From Xylocopa sonorina (taxonomy: Eukaryota; Arthropoda; Insecta; Hymenoptera; Apidae), in assembly GCF_050948175.1 (NCBI RefSeq), contig NC_135207.1, positions 3,933,501-3,997,500 on the forward strand: DNA of 64,000 nucleotides. The letters run 5' to 3'. Shown here piece after piece: positions 28,781-40,500 of this stretch. The notes beneath the pieces were generated by a model, which was given only the letters and a program-made list of their open reading frames with translations, was not told the origin of the DNA and ran no database searches. The stretch's first letter is position 1, and every line of letters begins with the position of its first letter. Made by a program: the position numbers and the translations under genes.

Positions 28781-29208
28781 TTGGGAGGAGCTTTGCTCAG
28801 AAATACCTGGCGGACTGAGTCCTTTTGTTTCTCGCGTCTTGGTTGGTTTTTCTCGTTTCCAGAATGAGAAGGGGTAGGTTTAAAAATTCAGACGATGGTA
28901 TGCGCGATTGGACGCGGTGCGTGGAACGAATCAATTGTCATTCGTCTTGATCAGAAACAAATATGGCGAAGATTATCGAGTTCTCGTTAGATCCTGTGGA
29001 AGAGTTTTGCTGAGAAATACCTGGCGTACTGAATACTTTTGTTTCTCGCGTCTTGGTCGGTTTTTCTCGTTTCCAGAATGAGAAGGGATAGGTTTAAAAA
29101 TTCAGACGATGGTATGCGCGATTGGACGCGGTGCGTGGAACGAATCGACCGTGATTCGTCTCGATCAGAAACAAATATGGCGAAGATTATCGAGTTCTCG
29201 TTAGCTTC
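28781..29208. repeat. Tandem duplication, 214-bp unit
   Basis: Two copies of a unit of about 214 bp lie head to tail, roughly 28781-28994 and 28995-29208. Shared anchors are the words starting at 28801 and 29015, and the shared end GAGTTCTCGTTAG at 28978-28990 and 29192-29204. The copies differ by scattered single-base changes and no evident indel. Each copy has a short frame starting MRR; it stops early in copy 1 and runs on in copy 2, so the unit does not look like a conserved exon. It is a local duplication of moderate age, not a known element I can name. Confidence 0.9.
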
Positions 29209-29339
29209 TCCGAGGAGTTAAACCTTTTGGGACGTGGCACGTAAAAGGTCACGAATCAGTGCGCGAATCTAGCACGACGAGCTTCTTTAAGAATTCCGTT
29301 CAGGTACGAATCAAAAGGGAGGGAAAAAGGAGATCGCAG

Positions 29340-29354
29340 GAGAGAGAGAGAGAG
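29340..29354. repeat. Short AG microsatellite
   Basis: AG repeat of about 15 bases just downstream of the tandem duplication. Confidence 0.75.
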
Positions 29355-32300
29355 TGAGAAAGATCCCACGAAATTGCGTGGGTTATCCTTTCCCCTCCCT
29401 ATTCGACGCCGTTGAGAATCGTAACGAGGAGGCACGTACTTGTCCAGCTCTCGTCTATTCAAAGGTGACACGGTTAAACGCGAATGTAGCTTCAGTATTC
29501 ACCTACTGACGGTATCGATCAGATTGTTTCGTATCGGTGATTGACTCGTCTGATCATCCTCGCATACACATCCTTTATATTTAACCTCTGAAAGAAGAAA
29601 GTCTGGGGAGGACGTTTACGTTTTCGAGGATCCATTATTAGAACGATCGATCTGAAAATATTCAATCATTTGAATACCATGAACCACGTTCAGTTCAGAT
29701 AATCCTGCTTCTATCTCTTCTTAAAGAACGAGTCAGAAGCTTTACATATCTGCTCGCAGAGAGATCCGAATAAGCCGTGGTTGCTTCGAAAAGTATCTGT
29801 CGGAATGTCTCGCCGGAAGCTGACACGCGAGACAGTAAGCGGACAGTGGAAAAATCGTCGAACTCGAAGACGCTGAAAAGTGAATCTGAAAACCAGCTTT
29901 CGCTGAAAAGAGGGACGCGTATTCGCGAACAGCAAAGTTTACGATTCTCTTCAACAACCGAGGTTTGTTTCGCGTTATCCGTTATCACGCGGCAATCACC
30001 GCGAACCAGTCTCTCCAGGGGGTGAGACAGAATACGCCATCCTGTTCTTTCGCATGGAATCATCCTGTGAAACCCGTGCTCTCGTTTTAATTGCAACGCG
30101 ATAACGCGGCGTTGTTTCGAGGGCCCGCGCGAAGCCTTTAGGAAAACGAGGCGCAATTAGCAGGCAAAGGTTCAGCTGGCGAAACGAGGATAAAGTAGGG
30201 TGAAAGCGAGCACCGGGTCTGCGAGCAAATTCCTTCGATTGGCCGTTTCGCGCGCGCAGGAAGGAATTTCCCGGCGACGGAGACAATGCGAGAGGGGGAA
30301 TCGATTTCCTCCCGAATGGGACTTCCGTGCGACCTCGCGGGGTGGTATACACGCCATGCACACAGCCGTGCACGCTTGGAACCCGTTGCTCGAGCTTCGT
30401 CGCCGGCCAATCCTCTCTGGCTATCCTCCTTCCGCGCTTTAATTCTGTAAATTCAGATAAACGAACGAAAGAAACTGGCGCACTCGCGACTGCTAATCTG
30501 GTCGACGTCACGGGGATGCCAGCAGGAGAATTCCTGCTCGTCGAAGACGCCAGTGATAGGGGAAACGGATGCGAGGGTGGAGGAGGGTGAGAAAGGAGAC
30601 GAGCTCGCCGTCTGAAAGCAAAACCTTGCTTACCCCGACGTATCGAGCCCTCGGAAGGGAGGAGAGATAATTTATTAAAATTAATAACGACGTTAAGGCC
30701 GCTGCTTTCATCGTAGCTTCAAAGGAGGGACGTGTGCGAGGGAAAAATTGCTGCCGGCACTTTTCCAACCGGGCTTCATTTCCGTGGTTAACGGAGAGCA
30801 GCCTCCCAAGCTTGTAACGCGATCAAAGCCATTCAGCCATTGTCCACCGCAATGTCGTCGAAACATTTTGGCACTGTTTCCGAATCAGCGCGATTACAAA
30901 CTGGGCCCGCGCACGCGGCACGCGATTGTTCAGCGAGCGCGTTCCTGATGCGGCTCATCATTAGCGAGGGTGTGCCTCTACACGCGTGGTTGTTTCGTTT
31001 ACCACCGTGCACTGAATCAATGACTTTTCACGCGGAAATATAGCTAATTTAGAGGCGTCATTTCGCGTCTCTCATTTATCAGTGCAGGATGCCGCGAGCT
31101 CCAAGGAGGTGAACAATTGTGCGCGTTACTTTCAGACAGAGTCGAACGTTTCAGGATTTCGCATCAAGCGTGATCCTCCTCTTTGCTGGTTTTATTGTTC
31201 TCGTATGTGCAGGAGGACGCTGTCCAAGGATGATTACCTGACGAATGCAACGAGGACGATGGAAATCCGTACGCGAGCCGACGATTTGCAACGCGACAGT
31301 CGAAGATACGTGGCCCCTGTACAGACTAACGACGGAATGAGTAACGGAGGGCCAGGAATCCTTAATATCCCGTCGTATTTTGTCGGGACGTCGTCCAGCG
31401 TTGGCATGACGATGCTTTTAGCCCCCGGGGGCAATCGATTGGCCGTGCATTCGGCGAGGCTACCTGCCGGGACGCATCGGCCAAGTTTATTGTTAGCGGC
31501 AGCCTCGATTCGCATGAATATTTCAATAGGGTCGCTGCCGCTAGATAAATGGACAGTTAACGAGTTTTATTTTTCACCGCGTCGCGCTTGACAAGAGCCG
31601 CGAACGAAGCACCGTGTAGGAAAATTAGCGAGACGATCTATGGTAGTTTTTCTTCCTCTTCTTTCACCATCTTCGTTGAGAATCTCGACACCTGCGTCTT
31701 TCATCTCGATTCGTACGTTCGATTCGAGTTACAGCAATAAATCGCTTGATTGATCTCGAATATATTCCTTTATAATAGCTGATCGCGATAAAAACGATGT
31801 CGTAACGGTGGAACGGATAACGAAACTGAGAAAACCCACGCGTACGAAATTCAAGGGTCAACGTCGCGATACGCCAGTGATTGCTCGATCCGATCGAAAC
31901 ACGCCATGTCGTTGATGTCGCGATTCAGTGGACTGTTCGAACACACCGCGTAGACGCGTTCGTGAACAGAGGAACCGCGTTCGTGCGAGACGTACCCAGG
32001 GCTAGGCGAACGTTTGCTGCCCTCTAATGCGGGATAATCGTTTGCATAATGCATGGACGGCGTGACTGGCCAGGATCGTTCGTTTCGACACCGTGACGGC
32101 CATATGTTACTCGAGCCGCGACATAAAAAGAACGAGAAGGGAGTGAAACGTATTGATTCCGTTGACCGTTCCTTCGCGGAACGACGGCGGCACTATTTTC
32201 GGTTTTATTAGCCGAGGGAAGCTCGTCCTGCGTTCGTGCGAAACCAAAGCAATTCCACGACCCTCCCTCGATACGGGAGACACTTGACCCCCTCCCCAAA

Positions 32301-35300
32301 ACACCTTCGTAAAACGAGCCGTAAAGAAGATTTACAACGCTGTTATTTCGGGGACGTCGACGGCAACGGTGAGGTGTTGTATGACAACAATTAGATCAAC
32401 CCCAGCTATAACCTCCATTACAATATGGGGCCAAGCAACGCAGTGTCGGGAAGCGTCTAGCGTCCCTCTGGATTTCACCACGGTGGAGATCGATCTAGCC
32501 GCGGAGAGGAGCCTGATCGTTAGCTCGAACACGTTGCAACCGCTTTTCCCTGCTCTTGTCTACCTTCTATCGATGCGAGTGCGATGCGAGAACACGATTT
32601 AAACGCGAGCAGGAGTGGAGGCGATCGAAAAGCGACAGTTGTTTCATTCGCGCGTCGATGACACTTGACCAGCAGACGTTCTGTCAATGCAAGATCGACG
32701 AAACTCGAAGTGCATACGCGATCTTGTTTTCGAGGTGTTTCTACGCGATTTCACCTGCCTAATTTCGCTGAAACAGATTAAAGAGCATGTACACGATCGT
32801 ATAAAATCGTTAAAAGTCGTTAATGACTATCAATTGCCTGGTAATAACCAGAATGATCGATGCAATTTTCAAGTTCGTTAATCGTTTCCCCTTTTGTCTT
32901 AAATTGTCGAAAGAAATTATCGTCGCGTCACCTTTCGAGCAAGAAGAGGCCATCATCGTTCCACTGATAACCCTTTGATGCATGATCTCCTCGACGTGGT
33001 AAGCCTCGCCTTAACCAGAGCTTACGGGTGCCCAGATACATATTAACCACGCGAATTGCGCGAGCAGTAATCAGATCCGCTCTTAACGAGCTTCGGATCT
33101 CCCGATTAATCACTGAAAGCTCCGGAAACGTACGCGGCTGATTTCCGCGGCCCTCGAGCGGCTTACGATCCTGGCGACGAAATCGTAAACTCGCTCTCGT
33201 AAATCCAACGCGGGAAGACGACTGTTCACGACGAAGATGATTATGTACAGTTGGTCGTCGACGCGTACCCCAGCGGCCCTGTAACTTGGTAGCCGAAGCA
33301 CGCTCGACCGTGGCTCGACGAGCCCTTTAATCGTTGCGACGTTACAGAGCGACCACCCCCTCGAAGGGTGCATCGACATCGATCGTAAAAGACTTTGATG
33401 GCTGGCGCAGGACGAACCGACGTTTCGCTGGCCGATTACTGACTTCACGCGCTCTTCTGGTTGAAATATGTCTCGTCAGATTTGGTCACGTTTGCCCAAG
33501 GTAGCTCTCGAACGATCGATTGCACACGTGAAACGTCCGTTCGAGCCTCGAAATTTTGATGCAACACGAGGCAAACGGTTACGTAGCGGTGGAAAGTATT
33601 CAACGACGAATGAACTGTTTAAACGCGCCCCTAAAACCGCTTAATAACGCGGCGGTTGGTTCGGCTGGGAACGCGGGCGGATTCTCTGGGAGGCTTGCGT
33701 TTCGCAGTAATGACAATGCAGTAACGTCAAGGGACACACTATTGTTTCCAACTGTGAAAACGTAACACGAAATTAAGCTGAATACAATTACGGTATAATG
33801 AATGGCCGTAATAGCCCAATTGTGTCACGTTCTCAGGAAGGTACAAGAGTGTGCGGATCGCGCGGTAAGCCAAGAATTGCTCGCACGCGCCGTTGTAATT
33901 CATGAGGCGACAACTTCTAATTACGCCATCACAATACATCATCATGACAAATTAGTGATCCTGACGTGATCCACTTGACGAGAACCGACGTTGGTACAAG
34001 AATTCTGTTTCGCAGGATGGCTAATTATATACCGCAACCCGTTGTTCGACGGAATTTCGAGACGCTCCCACTGATCCAAGATGGCGCACGCGTGTGGCGA
34101 CGTTCTTTTCGCACGATTTTACGAGCTTCGCGTTAACCGTAGCCAGAACTAAGTTTCTGGGACTGCTTTCACCCTAAACGGGATACGTGCTGTTATTTGA
34201 GAGCAGCGAAATTTCAGAGACGCTCATTGTCCAGCGATTTAACGCGTCTCCCTCGGTCATCCCAAAGTTTCCTGGGTCTCCCGCTATTCAGAGCAACGTA
34301 ACAAGGGCAAAGAGAAAACGAATACAGTAGGACAATATTTCAAGGAAGCTCGCAAGACAATCCAGGAACGCCGTCCAACGAGATAGCTTTGTCTGCGCTG
34401 TAAAAATTTCATGGCCGACTCGCGCGACCATTTTCCACTGGAATTGCCTCGCGCTAACATAGTCGCTGTAGAGTCGCTCGCGAGTGCCGTTTCGAGTGCA
34501 GAATCTCTGGAATTCTTTCGCGAGAACTAGAGGAATGTTCAACGATCGATTAAGAAACTTCACCGCGTTTCTTTCAGCTGCGTAAGCAGCTCGAGCTGCC
34601 GTGAGAGCTTGCCTGTTGCCTTTGGCGAGGTATCGCGTGTCCGCAGCCGCGCATCTTTGACGAAACTTTCGCGTACAGATGACAGAATAATTATGGAGAG
34701 GAAGAAAGGACGGGATAAAAGAACGGGAGGAGCTTTCTACGTTGGAAATCGCGCGCAGCAGTAAACTCGAGGCGAAGCCAGCTGGAAAATCTAACGAACT
34801 CGTAAATTCTCCCTTTCGATGGATCGAATAAGAAAGCGATAAACGTTTGCGGTTCCTTCCTGTATACGCCACGAACTCGATTTATGATAATGTTTCCGTG
34901 TGTATCGCGGTATAAGTTGAAAACTGACGGAAACAACGTCGCGCGCCGAACTTTTTGCCGTGTTCGGCTGGAGTAATTACTTTCTAAGCGCTGCTAGTAA
35001 CCGATCCCCCAGCTGGCTATAATTTCCTAGCGACGGAACCGCTTCCGCCAGTCCTCGATTTCGAAAGTTTGAATTGCAGCCGGCCCGATTGACCATCGAT
35101 TACGGATAATTTATTTCGAGAGGAAGAGGACCAATCCCCCATCCCCCGTGTCCGTCGACTGTCGAAGCAGCCATTTTCAGGATAGACGTTCCATCGTGCC
35201 GTGTTTACGAGCGACTTGATCGTCTCGTCAGCGATATGCAACTCTGAATTTCGAATGTAATGTACAGTATCTGTTTCAATCTGAATGCAACGTTCTCAGT

Positions 35301-35997
35301 TCACCTCGTACACTTATGTATTCGTATATATCACAAGTACTCTCTGTATTTCTGTTACACGTTTCGATATTCTACGAATGCACGAAACATTCACGGTTTA
35401 CTTGAAACGATACCGCTAATACAGAGGAAGAGTGGATGCTCTTTCGTTACTTTTCGAATTCGAACGGAATGTTCGAATGGTCGCGATCGATCCAATCTAC
35501 TAACCGAACGAATAACGGTACAAAAGAATCCCTATCAGCATACCGTTTCTGCAGTAGACAACTTCTTATCGGATTTCTACCGAAGAAATATCCCACGGTC
35601 CATTTTCTGCGAGGGAAGTACACTTCAAGAATGAGTTCTCCACGATACGAGATCGTTCCCGTGGTAGGGAAATTTTGCGCGCAGATAAAAACAAAACGGC
35701 TCCCTTCGTGACGTGTGTGCATCGTAACTAACGAATCTGTGTCTATCAGCGAAGAAAAGAATTTAGAAAGTGTCCGAGAAAAAGGCTGGGACCAGAGAGG
35801 TACAAGACTGGTCAAACAAATCGAAGCTGCCGCGCCCACAAAAATCAATTGACTCATTAAACCGTACGGTCTGAACGAAGCGAAAGAACGGTGACCCTTG
35901 AATGATCGATCGCGTGATGATTAAGTAACATTATCCGAGGTGTGTCCGTTTCGATGAAAGAAAGTATCACGTAATTTTTCCTGGCGAACATTTCCCC

Positions 35998-36045
35998 TAT
36001 AAAAGCCCGTTCGAAGTGATTAGTCACGTAGTTACGTTTGTCAGT
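35998..36045 (+). promoter_or_regulatory. Core promoter (TATA box) of the His-rich gene
   Basis: TATAAAA at 35998-36004 lies 80 bases before the start codon at 36084. Possible initiators are TCACGT near 36024 (A about 28 bases after the TATA start) and TCAGT at 36041-36045 (about 45 after, longer than usual). The spacing favours the first and the insect initiator consensus favours the second; transcript 5' ends would decide. Confidence 0.7.
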
Positions 36046-36083
36046 GGAACGTAATAAACGACGTATGATTTCCAAGACCACCG

Positions 36084-36095
36084 ATGGACATCAAG
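36084..36095 (+). other. Coding exon 1 of the His-rich gene
   Basis: Four codons (MDIK), phase-0 end. An upstream ATG at 36065 is out of frame; after splicing it would give a 23-codon overlapping frame, so 36084 is the start that yields a signal peptide. Confidence 0.75.
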
Positions 36096-37212
36096 GTACA
36101 ACAAAGCAGGGGACAATATTTTACATTCGACAATTTTCTGTTTCACGATATGCTCTTCGTTTTTGTTCAGATATCGCATTTAATATTGCTAATGGTACCG
36201 ATATTCGCTGACTTGGCGAGCAGTGCATTCACGTTCGAACCGACGGTGGTCACTAGTCGAGGTAGAACAGCGAGAGCAGTGTGGAAGGCTAAAGGTCACG
36301 ATGACAGCGGAGATTACAAGGTTAATAAGGGATATGCATCAGCATACAGTGTTAAAGACGACGGTATCAAGAACGAACATGCGCATACCAATTACAAGGA
36401 TGGTAATATACAGTATACAAACGTTAATCCGTTTTGGGTATGAAAAATGGTCAAATAAAGACGCAGTAGAAAGTCAACGCGTCTAACAAATTATCATAGA
36501 AACTCTCTCATCGCAACTATCTTCCATTGATCCTCTCGATTCACAAATCGTCGATATACTAATCGATACTTTTCAAAAATCAGGTGCCAATGTACAAAAT
36601 ACCTCGACTCACAAATCGAAACATGGAAATCACCAGGTTGGTCAAAGAGTCGACCATCAGCAATTGAATAAAAATGGCCAGATGGACAACGACGATGGTT
36701 ACAAGCACAAGTACCAACGCGGTTACCATCGCACTCACGGTTACAGTCATCGTCATCACCACGGGACGGATGGCACGAATCACGACGGCAACGGAGACGA
36801 CTACAGCGGTTACTATCGCGTTCGATTTGTGCACAAGGATAAAAATGACGGATCCCACCTGTGCAATCACGGTGATTGCGAGCACGGCGGGTTTAATTAC
36901 AACGACGGGTTCGAGTACCATTACGGAAACAACGGGGCGAATCGTAACTCGCGTGTCCATAACAGCGACAGCGGTGGTGGCCACGGCTCTGGCAAAGAAG
37001 ATGATATCGAATGCAATCACAAATACAAGTTTGGTAACGACCACAGCGAAGGTATCGGCGGCCACGAGCCGGATTATTATTATGGACACACTCAAAGCGG
37101 CGGTAATTACGCTAAAGGTTACCCCGGTTTCGGACGTGACCATTATCGTCACCATGAACTAGATCAGGATCACGCTGACTACCATCATGGGCTGGTGCAT
37201 CGTAATTACTAA
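36084..37212 (+). CDS. Histidine-rich secreted protein, three exons, 290 aa
   Basis: The predicted coding parts are 36084-36095, 36171-36402 and 36584-37212 (873 nt, 290 residues plus stop). Exon 1 encodes only MDIK and ends at a GTACAA donor in phase 0. Exon 2 begins with the hydrophobic rest of a signal peptide (ISHLILLMVPIFADLASSA), with cleavage likely near residue 23. Exon 2 then joins exon 3 in phase 1 through a split Gly codon (donor GTAATA, acceptor TTTTCAAAAATCAG, a CTAAT branch-point-like word upstream). The mature protein is hydrophilic and low in complexity: about 12% His, many Gly, Asn, Asp and Tyr, only three Cys (two in a CNHGDC segment), no membrane segment and no RR domain. 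It recalls insect histidine-rich extracellular proteins of the DUF4779 kind, but I cannot confirm membership. Promoter form and signal exon match the cuticle gene 10 kb downstream, so a role in cuticle or another extracellular matrix is inferred, not shown. Confidence 0.8.
36171..36402 (+). other. Coding exon 2 of the His-rich gene
   Basis: Starts after the acceptor TTTTTGTTCAG and ends at G|GTAATA. A second possible donor, TGG|GTATGA near 36438, ends in phase 0 and would not join exon 3 in frame. Confidence 0.75.
36584..37212 (+). other. Coding exon 3 of the His-rich gene
   Basis: Open from the acceptor to TAA at 37210-37212. It carries nearly all the His, Gly, Asn and Tyr-rich part of the protein. 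Confidence 0.8.
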
Positions 37213-37515
37213 GCAGAGACCGACTATAATGTATACAACGACTTGTTACAGGACATTACGTAATCCTCCCATTCCGGGGCAATCAGCGAGCATTGCGGAG
37301 TCCCGCGGAGCCGGGCGCCAAAAATTAATTACACCGGGTAATTATTTATATACGTTGGACCTGGGGGCGAGGTACGCCAGTGGCACAGCGTGTCCCAACC
37401 TCGCGTTTTCGTCCAAAGTGTGTCGCGCGACGGTAACTTAACGCTGTCTACGAACTTCTCTGCGGCGAGCGGGCGAAAAAAACTTTCATTAAAGAAAGAG
37501 CTGTACGTTACATAA

Positions 37516-37521
37516 AATAAA
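37516..37521 (+). terminator. Candidate polyadenylation signal
   Basis: AATAAA about 300 bases after the stop codon of the His-rich gene. It is the first clear canonical hexamer I see downstream. Confidence 0.5.
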
Positions 37522-40500
37522 AGGAAAATTACTGCGCCATTCGTACGGATATTACGTTCGTTATGTTTCACTTCTTGCGCCCATAAATTGCCAGCGAATA
37601 ACAAAACCCCTGGCGTTAAATGGAACAGAAGGATAAGGTTGTAATATAATTAGTATGCGACTAATAACCGGGAATACCGCGGCTGATGAATCCCAACGAC
37701 GATTCCGTTTCACCTCCTGTGCTCGTTACGTGAAAAAAAAAATCGCATGTCGCTAGATGAATGTATTCGTATCGAAAAAACGTTACACCTTCGAGGATTT
37801 TAATTAGTCGATTAATCCACCCTTACTGTGGGGCATCGACGACTATTATTTTTACGTTAAATCGACGCGTGTACCTGCTCATGACAGAGATGAAGAGAAT
37901 CGAGGAGAAGCAAGATTACAGAAGCATCGAAGGATGGATAATCAAAGATTGATGCCAGCTAGCGCCTGCCGCGGTTCGTCCAATATCAGTCAGAAGGGTT
38001 GATTGATCGGAGCAACCCGGGCCTTTCACAGACGTGACCGTCTAAAAATCCGCGAGGGCTCCGTGTGACGTTGAACGAGCGAAAAGAGCGAGAAAGATTC
38101 GTACAGTTCGCGATTCGTCACCGTTATCGCCGGAAGTCGAAACGAAATTTCTAGCCAAGTCCAAAAACCAGCTGCTAGCTCGCCTATTACCCGACGATCA
38201 GCGCGATAAGAGCACGAGACGGATAACGAGACTGAAATACAGCTGCACCGATGCATTAACCGGCACCGTTGATTAATTAAAACGTCGGCTAGGAATAATC
38301 GATTCCGCGGACGGGGAAGGTTGGCAAACATATTCGACGATAATTAAAATCGAACCGATATCGAGAACGTTATTAACGTTTCTCCTTTTTCTTCCGCCTC
38401 GCCACTCGTCGACTGTTTCGTGCTACACCGCGGGGCGTTTATTTAACGATAATCTGAAAACAATATTCGAACCCCCTGACTGGACACGGATTCGCGGTGA
38501 GTTTAATTACACGCAAGATTCTTTCTGGAGGGTGGGATCTTGGCGCCCCTGGGGGTGCCACGATAAATTAATGATACTCTGGACCGTGGCGGACCTGGTT
38601 CCCCGTCCCGTTCTCCATTATATCGCTTCGTACTGGACGAGCCTATCTGAACTTTAATTAGACTCCGTTCATATTGGGTCACCACGGAGTTCCTACGCGG
38701 TTCAATTGCGATGCGATCATAAATTGATTACTTTTACCCGTATGTCGTTACCGGTCAGCAACGATCGTTAATTAAGGGTTTAATGCGGTAATCTACGAAT
38801 TGGTTTCAACCCTTTTCTCGCCATCTCGACGCATGGTACGAAAGTAGCTTTTTAACACGTGCAGTGTTATTGAAGATTGTTTTAAAAATGTCATTAGAGA
38901 AGGAATTGTTAATACAGTTAGGGAAGCAATTTCCGTGGTGGGTCGACGATCGAGGGTAGAAAAGCACGAGAAGGAATTCTTAAGATTTAATCAGAATCCC
39001 TCTTCTGGATCCAATCCCTCATGGCTAGCTTTCTGTTTGTTTTCGAGCTTTCGAAAGGTACTGAGTCTCTTAGAACAGCTGCTGATTGCTCCTGGTCATT
39101 ACGTTGCTAGATCGTCACCAATCGAAAGGTTAATTAAATGAGTAAGAAGGCTGATAACAGCAGAAGTCGCCATTTGAAACTTGTCTGATATATGTGTTCC
39201 TACGTGACTCTTGGTTGCTCGTCGTTTCGACGGGTTTTCAGGTACGTCGCGATTTATTTGAACCCGTCGCATCGTCGTTGTGTACAAATTATACAGGGAC
39301 AGTTTTAGCCCCAGTTTAATCCAAAAGTGTGTCGACGTTTCGTTAGTCGCGCGTCCGTAAGACTTCCGACAGGAACTTGACGTGTTCGTAAAGTACACGT
39401 CCACTGGTGACACGTTCGAAGTGCTTTTACGTAGCGTTCCATGGAATTACAAAGGCTTTGATCCTCGACTTCGACGCTGAGCGCTGGCTGTAGCTAGTAG
39501 CAGGATTACCGCAAGCGTTACAGTAGAACCACCAATAACGTAAGCCGCCCAAGTGCATTAAGTCACCGAGGTATGACTGCTATTTACTCGAAATCCGCGA
39601 ATACGTCTTGCGTTCTCCACTGGTTTAGCCGATATCCCGCGTCGCGATTAAATCTGAGCGTCATCGTTCGAACGAGCGTCGCGCAGTCGATCGGAAATCG
39701 ACGATGGTCGTCGATTATTTAGCGTACGCTCGCAGTTAATCGAGCGTGCACTGAATCTGCGAAAAACTTGCGGTCCGTCGATAACTGAAACGAGTCCAAT
39801 TAAGTTAATCGCTTAACGAGACAGGGATTGGGGGGGTCGAGGGAAAAAGGTGGCGCCCCATAAGCCTGCCGCACTCGATGATCGCATAATGGCCGATCGA
39901 CGTCACCGCGTGGCCGTCCAGCACTGTTTGCGCGGCGCTGGGATTAGTTGGGCGCCAGCAAATTGACACACGTGTGTTCGCCTCGCCACGAGGCGTGTGC
40001 TCGACATTGTCCGTTGACGAGGAGCTCGATTGTGGCCCGATCAACAGGTCTTAAGATCGCGCTGCGAGCAGCGGGCGAAAGTGTTGCGCTTGGCCGCGCG
40101 ACCGTGACAAGCGCGACGTATAAATTCGCTTCTCGAACTCTGATTTACGCGCGTCGACAGCCGTGCACGCGTGTCCCCCCTGACAACTCGCTAATGCGTT
40201 AATCTTGGATCGTGACGCGCCATATTCGTGACCGTGTCTTCGTCGACGCGTCAGAATCGCGCGTCGTCGTTCGTGATCGTCTGGAACGAATACCTGAGAG
40301 GTGGAGGATTCGTGGACAAGTAAAGTTTTCGTACGACAAAATTTTGTCGATGATTTTGGAGGAAAATCTCTTGTATTGTATAATAGGAGGGTCGTACGCC
40401 TTTTAATTGGATCCTCTGAGAGTGTCTGCAGAGAAATTGTACGTGGCACGAAGAAGGAGCCTTGTCACGGACTTCATAGACGTTCGTGGATCCATCGACA

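Larger units (their letters stand above)
1..35997. other. Long noncoding stretch, no supportable gene
   Basis: About 36 kb in which I find no exon set with matching splice phases, promoter and recognisable protein domain. Open frames up to 253 codons exist on both strands but are rich in Arg and Ser, overlap one another in several frames, and resemble no family I know; they are what CpG-rich, stop-poor DNA gives by chance. The stretch could be intergenic DNA or large introns of a gene lying outside the window. It holds simple repeats and one tandem duplication, listed separately. No tRNA-like B box with a fitting A box was noticed on reading both strands. Confidence 0.55.

Noticed and set aside
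36580..37155. Minus-strand 191-codon frame rich in Val, Ile, Thr and Ala opposite the His-rich exon
   Set aside because: It is the antisense shadow of His, Asn, Asp and Tyr codons in the real exon; no promoter or splice sites support it.
36674..37162. Second forward frame rich in Thr and Ile inside the His-rich exon
   Set aside because: It is a shifted-frame shadow of the real exon, with no start exon or signal peptide of its own.
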